From Calditrichia bacterium (lineage in GTDB: Bacteria; Calditrichota; Calditrichia; RBG-13-44-9; J075): 64,000 nt of DNA. The stretch covers positions 1-64,000 of the forward strand of contig JANQQU010000082.1 in NCBI GenBank assembly GCA_028284905.1, in the 5' to 3' direction. A model generated the notes under the pieces. The model was not told where the DNA came from, made no database searches, and worked only from the letters and a program-made list of their open reading frames with translations. Made by a program: the position numbers and the translations under genes. Shown here in pieces: positions 53,478-61,449 of this stretch (its first letter is position 1; the number at the start of each line of letters is the position of its first letter).

Positions 53478-54221
53478 ATGCCTTTCACGCTCAGTCATCC
53501 TGCCGCGATTGTCCCGCTGTATCTATTACTGCGTCGCTATTTAATATTATCTGCCCTGGTGGTGGGAAGTATGGTGCCGGATTTTCATTACTACCTTCCC
53601 TTCCATTTAACCCGTAGCATGACACACAATTATTTCAGCATTATCTGGTTTTCTCTGCCAATGGGATTAATCACCCTGCTAATCTTCGACTGGTTTATTC
53701 GCTATCCGTTAATAGAGATAATGCCTTCGCGCTTAAGGACGTCTCTGCTGGTTTATCAAAAGGCAGGAAACATTTTTCGTAAAGGGATCTTCGGGCGGGT
53801 CATTCTCTCTCTGCTCCTTGGCGCATTCAGTCATATATTCTGGGACAATCTCTGCTGGTACCACGGCCGACGTCTAATGCCTTATGATTGGGTGCAAATT
53901 ATCAACTCGATATTCGGCGCTATCATTCTCGCCTGGTTTTGCTGGCGCTGGTATCGTCGTCAGTATGCACAACCGAATTCGAAGCAGCCCTTATTCTCTC
54001 AAAAGATGCGCATTTTCTTTTCGCTTTCCCTGGCGATTCTCCCCATTATTTTTGGCAGCATCATCGCTATTTTCCAGAGGTTTCCCAACTGGATGGATTT
54101 TCTCGAAGGTGCAGCAATTGCCGGCTTAGGTGTCTGGGGATTTTTATTACTGCTGTTGGGCGCAATGGGATATTACAGGCGGCGGGAGCAGACTCCGGAA
54201 ACCGAGGAAATTGTGGTGTGA
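53478..54221 (+). CDS. DUF4184 family membrane protein
   Basis: A 247-residue protein with six or seven helices. The opening MPFTLSHPAAIVPLYLLLRR, GSMVPDFHYYLPF and SHIFWDNLCW are characteristic of DUF4184, whose conserved His and Asp residues recall membrane-bound metal-dependent hydrolases of the YdjM/DUF457 group. The likely metal ligands are the first His (SHP), Asp (PDF) and the His of HIFWD. The substrate is unknown. The C-terminus is a short charged tail. It is bounded by the Crp/Fnr terminator and a repeat block. Confidence 0.82.
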   Translation: MPFTLSHPAAIVPLYLLLRRYLILSALVVGSMVPDFHYYLPFHLTRSMTHNYFSIIWFSLPMGLITLLIFDWFIRYPLIEIMPSRLRTSLLVYQKAGNIFRKGIFGRVILSLLLGAFSHIFWDNLCWYHGRRLMPYDWVQIINSIFGAIILAWFCWRWYRRQYAQPNSKQPLFSQKMRIFFSLSLAILPIIFGSIIAIFQRFPNWMDFLEGAAIAGLGVWGFLLLLLGAMGYYRRREQTPETEEIVV

Positions 54222-54292
54222 GGGATTTTGTTTTGGCGGACGATTTTTGGTTGAAGGGTAGATTAATAGGTGCGTATGTATTCTTGCGTAGT

Positions 54293-54520
54293 ATGGCTCC
54301 GCTCCCGTTGGTCGCTAATGGCTGGGGAAATCTTTAGTGGCAGACGAATTATTGGTAACGATAAAATTGGGACAATCGTACGTAGTCTTGTGTAGTATGG
54401 CTCCGCTTCGCTAATGGCTGAAGGAATCTTTTAAATCAGTTAACCATTAGCGACCAACGGGAGCGGAGCCATTAGTGACCGCAGGGAACGGAACCATATA
54501 GCAACCAATACGGAATGATT
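54293..54520. repeat. Inverted copies of the 1-275 repeat family
   Basis: A 29-base perfect inverted pair lies at 54293-54321 and 54444-54472 (right arm contains CGACCAACGGGAGCGGAGCC). A third, shortened copy at 54398-54420 lacks 11 central bases. The right arm continues into the GACCGCAGGGAACGGAACCAT phrase seen at the start of the window. The surrounding gap 54222-54645 has no gene; the modA promoter must lie between about 54525 and 54640 but I could not define it. Confidence 0.82.
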
Positions 54521-54645
54521 TCTCAAATACGTTCATCAACCATATCACGTCCGCCAAAAAAACCTCCCCTCCCCTTGAGCCAGGGATAACCACAATGTAT
54601 ATTAATCACACTAATTTAAGGCATCACTAATTAACCGGTATTTAT

Positions 54646-55413
54646 GTGAAAAAGCTTTTTCAATTATCCATCCTAAGCTTCATACTGTTGATGTTTCCGG
54701 CGGTGGAATATCCGGAATCGGAAGTGACTCCTGCTGAGATCACGGTTGCTGTCGCTGCCAATATGCAGCATCCTTTTGATGCATTGCGAGTGGCCTTCCA
54801 GAAAGATACTAGTATCAAAATTAAAACCATTGTTGCCGCCTCCGGGCAGCTGACCGCCCAAATCCGTAACGGTGCTCCGTTCGATATATTTCTCTCTGCC
54901 GACAACAAATATCCCGCTGCTTTGCAGACCAGCGGTCATGCAGCGACATCCCCGAAAACTTACGCCCTGGGCAAACTCGCCCTTTGGTCCCGGAGCTTTG
55001 TCGATTCCTTGCCAGCTTTAAGCCAATTGAACGGAAAAACAATTCGCACCCTTGGCATCGCCAATCCGGACCTTGCCCCCTACGGTCTCGCCGCGATAAA
55101 AGCATTGGAGAATAACGATATTTATTCGCACTTCGCCCCGCGCCTGGTATATGCGCAAAGCATTGCCCAGCTAAATCAGTACATTGCATTGGGTACGATT
55201 GATGCGGCCATTACCGCTGCATCCGCCCGGGGAATTCCCCAACTGGCAGCTCGAAAAGGCTACTGGCTGGAAATTCCTGCCAGCAACTATCCGGCGATTC
55301 ATCAGGATGTTGTCATCCTGACAAACAATTCTGCAGTGGATCAATTTTATCAATTTCTATTTTCTCCTGCTGCACAGCAAATACTTCTTGATTACGGATA
55401 CCTCCTTCCGTGA
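54646..55413 (+). CDS. modA: Molybdate ABC transporter substrate-binding protein
   Basis: A 255-residue periplasmic protein that binds molybdate or tungstate and hands it to ModBC. It starts with GTG at 54646, because the nearby ATG runs into a stop, and has a signal peptide ending near PAVEYP. The anion-binding features are VAVAANMQHPFDALR, ASGQLTAQIRNGAPFDIFLSAD, LAPYGLAAIKALE and GTIDAAITAAS. The C-terminal IHQDVVIL and QILLDYGYLLP complete the fold. It overlaps the next gene by four bases. Confidence 0.92.
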   Translation: MKKLFQLSILSFILLMFPAVEYPESEVTPAEITVAVAANMQHPFDALRVAFQKDTSIKIKTIVAASGQLTAQIRNGAPFDIFLSADNKYPAALQTSGHAATSPKTYALGKLALWSRSFVDSLPALSQLNGKTIRTLGIANPDLAPYGLAAIKALENNDIYSHFAPRLVYAQSIAQLNQYIALGTIDAAITAASARGIPQLAARKGYWLEIPASNYPAIHQDVVILTNNSAVDQFYQFLFSPAAQQILLDYGYLLP

Positions 55414-55820
55414 ATCGCCTGCCTGCCACCATTAGCGGCATCGAAACTTCCCGGCAAATCTCCCTGGTAGATTTAACTGTCGGCGAAGACCTTTTCAGCT
55501 GTGTGATCATCGAAACCCCGGAAACCGCCAGCTACCTGCGCATTGGTAATACAGTGACGCTGCTCTTTAAGGAAACGGAAGTCTCGATTGCGAAAGACTG
55601 GCAAGGGCAAATTAGTCTGCGTAATCGCATGGCAGCGAATATACGGCACATCGACAGCGGTGGCGTGCTTTCCCGTATAGTGCTGGATTATCAGGGCAGG
55701 GAAATTATTTCGATTATCACTACCCGCTCGGTGCGCAAGCTTGGGTTAGAGGTTGGTGATTCGGTTACCGCGATGGTCAAAGCTAATGAAGTATCCATCA
55801 TGAGCGAGGAGATTCGCTGA
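55410..55820 (+). CDS. Stand-alone tandem Mop-domain molybdate-binding protein
   Basis: A 136-residue protein of two Mop/TOBE-like units (residues about 1-66 and 71-135), each with the I-S-x-I-x...V-x-S/A-I pattern: TISGIETSRQISLVDLT ... TEVSIAKD and NIRHIDSGGVLSRIVLDY ... ANEVSIMSE. Such molbindins bind molybdate in the cell as oligomers and may store it. It starts with GTG overlapping modA by four bases and ends on the first base of modB (TGATG), so all three are translationally coupled. Confidence 0.82.
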   Translation: MNRLPATISGIETSRQISLVDLTVGEDLFSCVIIETPETASYLRIGNTVTLLFKETEVSIAKDWQGQISLRNRMAANIRHIDSGGVLSRIVLDYQGREIISIITTRSVRKLGLEVGDSVTAMVKANEVSIMSEEIR

Positions 55821-56485
55821 TGAACTTAGACTGGCAGCCAATTATCCTCACATTTCAGCTGGCCGGCGTTACCGTGCTCATTTTGTTGTTATTGGGAGTA
55901 CCGCTTGCCTACAGTCTCGCCCACTGGCAAAGCCGCTGGAAAGCAGTCGCCCAAACATTGGTTAGCATGCCTTTAGTGTTACCGCCAACAGTGCTGGGAT
56001 TTTACCTGCTTATTGCCTTCAATCCTTCCGGTATTATCGGCAGTTGGCTGGAAAGCTGGTTTGGTCTGCGCCTGGTATTTACATTCGAAGGGCTGGTTAT
56101 CGCTTCGGTCATTTACAGTCTGCCGTTTATGGTTAATCCGATTCAGTCCGGTTTCGAGAATCTGCCGCCGGCGCTGGCGGAAGCCTCCTACACTTTGGGG
56201 AAATCCCGCCGGGAAACCTTTCTGAAAGTATTGCTACCTAATATCCGTCCGGCATTGCTCACCGGTATTGTCCTTAGCTTTGCACACACCGTCGGGGAAT
56301 TTGGGGTTATCCTGATGATCGGCGGCAGCATTCCCGGCGTCACTCGCGTCGCTTCCATCGCGATTTACAATGAAGTGGAAGCCTTGAATTATGCCTCGGC
56401 AAACTTTTATGCCCTGATTTTATTTGCCATCACCTTTGTCATTCTCTTTCTGGTATATTGGAAACGGCCGCAGAAGTTTTTTTAA
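55820..56485 (+). CDS. modB: Molybdate ABC transporter permease
   Basis: A 221-residue inner-membrane permease with five helices. The binding-protein-dependent transport signature EASYTLGKSRRETFLKVLLPNIRPALLTGI (the EAA loop) is in the second half, and VLPPTVLGFYLLIAF is the usual ModB phrase. It pairs with ModA and ModC to import molybdate. Start and stop overlap the Mop gene. The transcript then runs through a short-unit repeat before modC. Confidence 0.93.
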   Translation: MNLDWQPIILTFQLAGVTVLILLLLGVPLAYSLAHWQSRWKAVAQTLVSMPLVLPPTVLGFYLLIAFNPSGIIGSWLESWFGLRLVFTFEGLVIASVIYSLPFMVNPIQSGFENLPPALAEASYTLGKSRRETFLKVLLPNIRPALLTGIVLSFAHTVGEFGVILMIGGSIPGVTRVASIAIYNEVEALNYASANFYALILFAITFVILFLVYWKRPQKFF

Positions 56486-56537
56486 TGGGCAAATGGGCAA
56501 ATGGGCAATAAGAACTCTGAACTCTGAACTCTGAACT
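56485..56537. repeat. ATGGGCAA octamer then ACTCTGA heptamer repeat inside the mod operon
   Basis: Three ATGGGCAA units begin on the modB stop codon. They are followed by AAGAACTCTG and three ACTCTGA units up to nine bases before the modC start. Two different repeat types are joined here. Its position between modB and modC suggests insertion into the operon. Confidence 0.85.
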
Positions 56538-56545
56538 TTAATAAG

Positions 56546-57421
56546 ATGTTAACTATAAACTTTAAAAAGAGACTACATGCCGCAGATGGTGAGATGGATC
56601 TTACCATCGATCTGGATTTGCAGCAATATGCTTCGTTGGCGCTGTATGGACCATCCGGTAGTGGTAAAACAACCACATTGCGGGTGCTTGCCGGGTTAAC
56701 GCAACCAGAAGAAGGCTTTATCCAAATGGGTGATACCGTCTGGCTGGATACCAAACGCAGCATCTTTCTGCCGCCACAACAGCGTTCAATCGGATTTGTC
56801 TTTCAGGATTACGCCCTGTTTCCCAATATGACCGTTCGCAAAAACCTCGCTTATGCACTCAACGATCCCCGTGATACTTCATTTATAGAGGAACTTCTGG
56901 AAATCACCGGACTGGGAGAGCTGGCGAATCGCTTACCGGCGACGCTCTCCGGTGGCCAACAGCAGCGAGTTGCCCTGGCGCGAGCCCTGGTTCGCAAACC
57001 TGATCTGCTGCTACTCGACGAACCACTTTCCGCCCTGGACCATGACATGCGAAGGAAGCTTCAAGATACGATTGTTGAATTACAGCAACGCTATCAATTC
57101 ACCCTGATCCTTGTGAGCCATAATCTCGCGGAAATCTTCAAACTGACCGATAGCGTCGCGATGCTCTCAAAAGGAGTGATCAGCAATCGCGGTTCCCTTA
57201 GCGATGTTTTTATCGGAAAAAAACTAAGCGGCAAATATAAATTTGAAGGGGAAATCCTTCAGATCGAAGCAGATGATGTCGTTTACATCGTTACTATCGC
57301 TATTGGCAGCAATATCGTCAAGGTTATCGCCACTGATACGGAAATCCACGGTTTGGCGGTTGGCAGCCGGGTAATTGTCGCTTCCAAAGCCTTTAATCCC
57401 ATCCTGCTCCCTATCACCTGA
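56546..57421 (+). CDS. modC: Molybdate ABC transporter ATPase
   Basis: A 291-residue ATPase: Walker A GPSGSGKTTTL (35-45), Q-loop FVFQDYALFPNMTV, signature LSGGQQQRVALARALV, Walker B LLLLDEPLSALD and H-loop VSHNLAEIF. A C-terminal Mop/TOBE domain (about 225-291) ends the protein. ModC usually has about 350 residues; this one has one Mop unit, and the second is supplied in trans by the separate Mop gene, which is my inference. No clear Shine-Dalgarno is visible, because the repeat lies directly upstream. Confidence 0.9.
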   Translation: MLTINFKKRLHAADGEMDLTIDLDLQQYASLALYGPSGSGKTTTLRVLAGLTQPEEGFIQMGDTVWLDTKRSIFLPPQQRSIGFVFQDYALFPNMTVRKNLAYALNDPRDTSFIEELLEITGLGELANRLPATLSGGQQQRVALARALVRKPDLLLLDEPLSALDHDMRRKLQDTIVELQQRYQFTLILVSHNLAEIFKLTDSVAMLSKGVISNRGSLSDVFIGKKLSGKYKFEGEILQIEADDVVYIVTIAIGSNIVKVIATDTEIHGLAVGSRVIVASKAFNPILLPIT

Positions 57422-57520
57422 GTGAAGCGGTTTTCGCTTTTCATAAATTGACTATGCCTTTTTTATTCACTATATTCCTAGCCGCTAATTAGCAACTGTG
57501 GAAGAAAAGTAAGCTTGTAA

Positions 57521-58495
57521 ATGATAGAGACACCCACCATTACCGCGAGGTCCAGCGAAACCGGACCTTATCCCTGGAAAAACGACCGCCCTTATAACGC
57601 CTATAAAGATTACCTGAAGGCTCGTTTTGACGGTCGCCTGCAAAAGGTTTCCGTCGATGCCGGTTTTACCTGCCCCAATCGCGATGGCGTTAAAGCGTTC
57701 GGTGGGTGCACTTACTGCAACAACCTCAGTTTCGTACCGCCCTACTGCAAACCCGGTATGAGTATCGCGGAGCAAACCAGCAGCGGTGTGGAATATCTTG
57801 CACGGCGCTACAAAGCGGAAAAATTCGTTGCTTACTTCCAGGCTTACAGCAACACTTACGCCCCGCTGGAATATTTGAAGGGACTCTATAATCAGGCCTT
57901 AAACCACCCGAAAGTTCAGGGGCTGGTCCTCGGCACCCGCCCGGACTGCGTCGATAGTGAGAAGCTTGACTATCTCGAATCGCTGGCGAAAGACAATTAT
58001 ATCAGCATCGAATACGGTCTGGAAACGATCAACGATCAGACCCTGGAAGATATCAACCGCGGACATACATTTCAGGAATGGGCGGACGCGGTCATTGCGA
58101 CTGCCAACCGGAACATTCACATTTGCAGCCATCTCATCTTTGGTTTGCCCGGCGACACCCGGGAGCAAATGATCGAAACCGCTTCGGTGGTATCGAAATA
58201 TCCGGTGAATTCACTGAAACTACACCACCTGCATATTGTCGAAAAAACCACGCTGGCACAACAGTATAAGCGCAATCCTTTTCCGGTATTCAAATACCAT
58301 GATTATATCGATCTGGTCATCGAATTTCTCCAAAGATTACGGCCAGATATTATGCTGCAGAGGCTGGTCGGAGAAACTCACCCCCGTCACCTTATCGCTC
58401 CGATCTGGGGCGTGCGCGCCAGCCAGGTGCAGCAGGATATTGAAAAAGAAATGCGCCGCCGTAATGTGTGGCAAGGGAAATTGTATCAGGGATGA
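57521..58495 (+). CDS. TIGR01212-type radical SAM protein (YhcC family)
   Basis: A 324-residue radical SAM enzyme. The three Cys that hold the 4Fe-4S cluster are C51, C63 and C66 (CPNRDGVKAFGGCTYCNN), the spacing typical of the YhcC/TIGR01212 group. Other marks are AYFQAYSNTYAPLE, GTRPDCVD, EYGLETINDQTLEDINRGH and HLIFGLPGDTREQM. The group's reaction is not well defined; nucleic-acid modification is often assumed. It shares its 3' region with an upstream part of the next reading frame, but the true start of the next gene lies 32 bases downstream. Confidence 0.9.
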   Translation: MIETPTITARSSETGPYPWKNDRPYNAYKDYLKARFDGRLQKVSVDAGFTCPNRDGVKAFGGCTYCNNLSFVPPYCKPGMSIAEQTSSGVEYLARRYKAEKFVAYFQAYSNTYAPLEYLKGLYNQALNHPKVQGLVLGTRPDCVDSEKLDYLESLAKDNYISIEYGLETINDQTLEDINRGHTFQEWADAVIATANRNIHICSHLIFGLPGDTREQMIETASVVSKYPVNSLKLHHLHIVEKTTLAQQYKRNPFPVFKYHDYIDLVIEFLQRLRPDIMLQRLVGETHPRHLIAPIWGVRASQVQQDIEKEMRRRNVWQGKLYQG

Positions 58496-58526
58496 TATTA
58501 CTTTGACGTTTTTCTCAGGAAGTTGG

Positions 58527-59621
58527 ATGAAATTCAAAAATATTTTTACCGTTCTCTTTGTTTTAAGTATCAGCGCATGCACCCAGGCTCAGGAGCCGAT
58601 TTTTCCGGAGCTTAGTGGCCAGGAATTGCTTGACGCCCTAAAACAAAACTATAAGCCAACAAATGTTTTAAGCTACGGCCCGGCACGCGATGTTATGTAT
58701 GCCTACATCGATAACGAAAACAACTCTATCTCCTGCGTATATAGTGGCTATACCATCACCGTTCCTTATGGTGTTTCCAATCCGCGCAATTATACCAATG
58801 GCGCTTCCCCGATTATCAATACCGAACATACCTGGCCGCAAAGTAAAGGCGCGGCATCCGGGAATGCCAAAAGCGATCTCCATCATCTTTTTCCCTGCAA
58901 CGAAGTGCCCAATGGCGGCCGTGGCAGCCTGAAGTTTGGAGAAAGTAATGACAATGCGACGGATCGCTGGTATTTAAATACTTCGGTTTTAACTTCCATC
59001 CCCTCACAATCCATTGACGATTATAGTGAGTTGAATTCCAATGACGTATTCGAACCGCGGGAAGACCATAAAGGCAATGTCGCCCGGGCAATGTTCTATT
59101 TCTATACAATGTATAAAGCGGAAGCAGATGCGCAGGATCCGACCTTTTTTAACGCCCAAAAGAATGTATTGCGACAGTGGAATTCTATGGACCCGGTCGA
59201 TGCAGCGGAGCTTGCCCGCACAAATCAAATCGCCGGTTATCAGGATTTGCTCCCCAACCCATTCGTGATCGACACAAGCCTGATCGGGCGTGCCTATTTT
59301 GGCGTCGTCACCGGCATCGAGGATAATGTTGCCTCTTTAGCAGATGATTTTCAACTTTATGGCAATTATCCCAATCCCTTCAACCCGGAAACGACTATCA
59401 AGTTTGCGATTCAGCGGGCTGGCGATTACGCCCTGGAAATTTTCAACCTGAATGGCAGTAAAATTTGGGAATTTACGCAAAACAACGTGATGGCCGGAGA
59501 TCATACCGTTGTATGGGATGGATACGACGCACAGGGACAACCGGCAGCATCCGGCATTTATATCTATCGCCTGACAACCGAGACCGGTTTTCTTGCTAAA
59601 AAAATGTTTTTAATTCGCTAA
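58527..59621 (+). CDS. Secreted endonuclease I with a type IX-style tail
   Basis: A 364-residue exported nuclease. I place the start at 58527 (MKFKNIFT) with AGGA six bases upstream; an in-frame extension into the radical SAM gene would be a different reading of that gene. The signal peptide ends ACTQAQ. The endonuclease I fold (about 60-260) has the His-Me finger motif NTEHTWPQS and SDLHHLFPCNEVPNGGRGSLKFGE, with the catalytic His and the Asn. The C-terminal 90 residues are a FlgD-like tail (NYPNPFNPETTIKF ... SGIYIYRL ... AKKMFLIR). It could degrade DNA outside the cell for nutrients. Confidence 0.88.
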   Translation: MKFKNIFTVLFVLSISACTQAQEPIFPELSGQELLDALKQNYKPTNVLSYGPARDVMYAYIDNENNSISCVYSGYTITVPYGVSNPRNYTNGASPIINTEHTWPQSKGAASGNAKSDLHHLFPCNEVPNGGRGSLKFGESNDNATDRWYLNTSVLTSIPSQSIDDYSELNSNDVFEPREDHKGNVARAMFYFYTMYKAEADAQDPTFFNAQKNVLRQWNSMDPVDAAELARTNQIAGYQDLLPNPFVIDTSLIGRAYFGVVTGIEDNVASLADDFQLYGNYPNPFNPETTIKFAIQRAGDYALEIFNLNGSKIWEFTQNNVMAGDHTVVWDGYDAQGQPAASGIYIYRLTTETGFLAKKMFLIR

Positions 59622-59780
59622 AAACGTGCTATGGATAAAATATTCAGGTGCGATTGCAGCATATATTGCTTATAATTAATGCGGCATCGGTATTTTACTC
59701 CGATGATGACAAACGGTAGAACATCTTTCGATTATCGATAGTTTAAAGATAAGTGTTATAAATATTTCGTCGAGGCTTGA

Positions 59781-60233
59781 ATGAATTTAGTTGAAATGAT
59801 CGACAGTCGCTTTATTAAACTCGATTTGAGTGACAGCAATAAATTCGAATTGATCGAAGAATTGCTGGATGTCGCCGTTGCCCAGGGAAAAATTAATAAC
59901 CGGGAGCAGGCTTTAAAAGACCTGATAGAACGAGAGCAATACCTCTCCACCGGTTTTGAAAATGGCCTGGCCGTACCGCACGCTAAAACCGATGCTGTAG
60001 ATGATATGGTATTGGTTTTTGGCTTAAACCGTGAGGGTGTCGAATTCGATTCCCTCGATGGAAAGCCCACTCATTTTGTGTTTTTACTGCTTTCTCCAAT
60101 GGACACTAGCGGACCTCATATTCAAACACTGGCACTGCTCGCCAGAAATTTCCAGAATGAGGAGAACGTCGAGAAATTGAAAGATGTTACCGGAGAAGAA
60201 GCGTTGTTAGAGATCATTAAAGAATTTAAATAA
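59781..60233 (+). CDS. PTS IIA domain protein (fructose/nitrogen type)
   Basis: A 150-residue EIIA of the fructose/mannitol/nitrogen family. The phospho-acceptor His is H67 in NGLAVPHAKTD, with the surrounding LSTGFENG and the C-terminal GPHIQTLALLARNF also typical. Close in size to PtsN-type IIA regulators, which signal potassium and nitrogen state. No EIIBC, HPr or EI is nearby. It lies 12 bases before the polyprenyl synthase and is probably co-transcribed with it. A sugar-uptake role is less likely without a permease. Confidence 0.88.
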   Translation: MNLVEMIDSRFIKLDLSDSNKFELIEELLDVAVAQGKINNREQALKDLIEREQYLSTGFENGLAVPHAKTDAVDDMVLVFGLNREGVEFDSLDGKPTHFVFLLLSPMDTSGPHIQTLALLARNFQNEENVEKLKDVTGEEALLEIIKEFK

Positions 60234-60244
60234 AGTGCTTAACA

Positions 60245-61216
60245 TTGAAGTTTGAAGACCGGTTTAAAAAACATTTCAGCTACATTCAGCAAGGACTTTT
60301 ATCGTCGGTAAGCCCGGATTTACCCGGCAGCCTCGCCGAGCCAATTGCCTATTTTCTGCAGATGCCCAGCAAAAAAATTCGCCCGCTACTGGCCTTATCT
60401 GCCTGTGAGTGCGTCGGTGGCAAGCTGAGTGACTCCCTGCCTGCTGCGACGGCTGTTGAATTATTCCACGATTTTACGCTTATTCATGATGATATCATGG
60501 ATCAGGACGAGTTGCGCCGCGGCTACCAAACCCTCCATATCAAGTATGACGATAGCACTGCGATCCTCGTTGGCGATGCCATGATCGGTATGGCCTATCA
60601 GCAGTTGATCCAGTCTCCCCCCGCCACCCTAACGGAAGTTACCCGAATTTTTACTGATGCCCTGGTGAAAGTGTGCGAAGGGCAGGCATTGGATAAAGAA
60701 TTTGAAAAACGGGCATCGGTTAGCGTCGACGAGTATCTTGATATGATCAACAAAAAAACTGCCTGGCTGATCAAAATAGCTTGCTCTATGGGGAGCATCA
60801 GCGGGGGCGCCTCCCCGGAACAGGTCTCGCTACTCGCTCTCTTTGGCGAATGCCTCGGGTTGGGTTTCCAGATCAAAGATGATTTGCTGGACTTCGTCGC
60901 AGATGAGTCGATGCTCGGTAAGCAGGTCGGCAGCGATTTCCGCATGGATAAAAAGACCTATGTTACCATGAAGTATCGGGAAACAATTTCGGGCAATCCT
61001 GAACTGGCCAGCAAATATCCGCTCAATATTCCGGAGTTTGACAATTTTCAGGATTTTCAGAAAGCACTATATGATTTGAAAATTGTCGAGGCAACGGAAG
61101 CAGTCATCGAAGAATATACCCGGCGTTCCCTGGAAGCACTTGCCCAGATTGCACCGTTGAATAACGACAATCCGCTTTATTTTATCACTCAGTTTCTGCA
61201 CGAGCGGCAGTACTAA
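60245..61216 (+). CDS. Polyprenyl (isoprenoid) diphosphate synthase
   Basis: A 323-residue trans-prenyltransferase that condenses isopentenyl diphosphate units. The first aspartate-rich motif is HDDIMDQDELRRG (D82-D86) and the second is FQIKDDLLDF. LIHDD, KKIRPLLALSACE and GDAMIGMAYQQL also match. It starts with TTG at 60245, 12 bases after the PTS gene, with no good Shine-Dalgarno. The residue before the first motif is not decisive for product length, so FPP, GGPP or longer products remain open. Confidence 0.9.
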   Translation: MKFEDRFKKHFSYIQQGLLSSVSPDLPGSLAEPIAYFLQMPSKKIRPLLALSACECVGGKLSDSLPAATAVELFHDFTLIHDDIMDQDELRRGYQTLHIKYDDSTAILVGDAMIGMAYQQLIQSPPATLTEVTRIFTDALVKVCEGQALDKEFEKRASVSVDEYLDMINKKTAWLIKIACSMGSISGGASPEQVSLLALFGECLGLGFQIKDDLLDFVADESMLGKQVGSDFRMDKKTYVTMKYRETISGNPELASKYPLNIPEFDNFQDFQKALYDLKIVEATEAVIEEYTRRSLEALAQIAPLNNDNPLYFITQFLHERQY

Positions 61217-61449
61217 ACGACTTGCCGCTATATCACCTTTTGTGGGTATTGTATTCTCACCGTAGTTTGTTAATATTCTTTCCCAAGAGATAAAATTTTA
61301 TTAATGTAGCAGGCAACACCAATTTTTATTTCCTGCAACCTTCTACTATATCCCGTAGTAATTATGCCTTTGCAGGAAATTGGCAGCCGCTCATACCATC
61401 CGTAAGTATCGTTAGGGGCACTGGCGCTATACTAAACCGGGAGACAGTG

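Noticed and set aside
54525-54645. ModE operator or Moco riboswitch before modA
   Set aside because: I could not find the ModE palindrome or the conserved riboswitch core by eye.
58236-58526. N-terminal extension of the endonuclease I gene into the radical SAM gene
   Set aside because: The extension is the radical SAM gene in another frame; the ATG at 58527 has a Shine-Dalgarno and a signal peptide.
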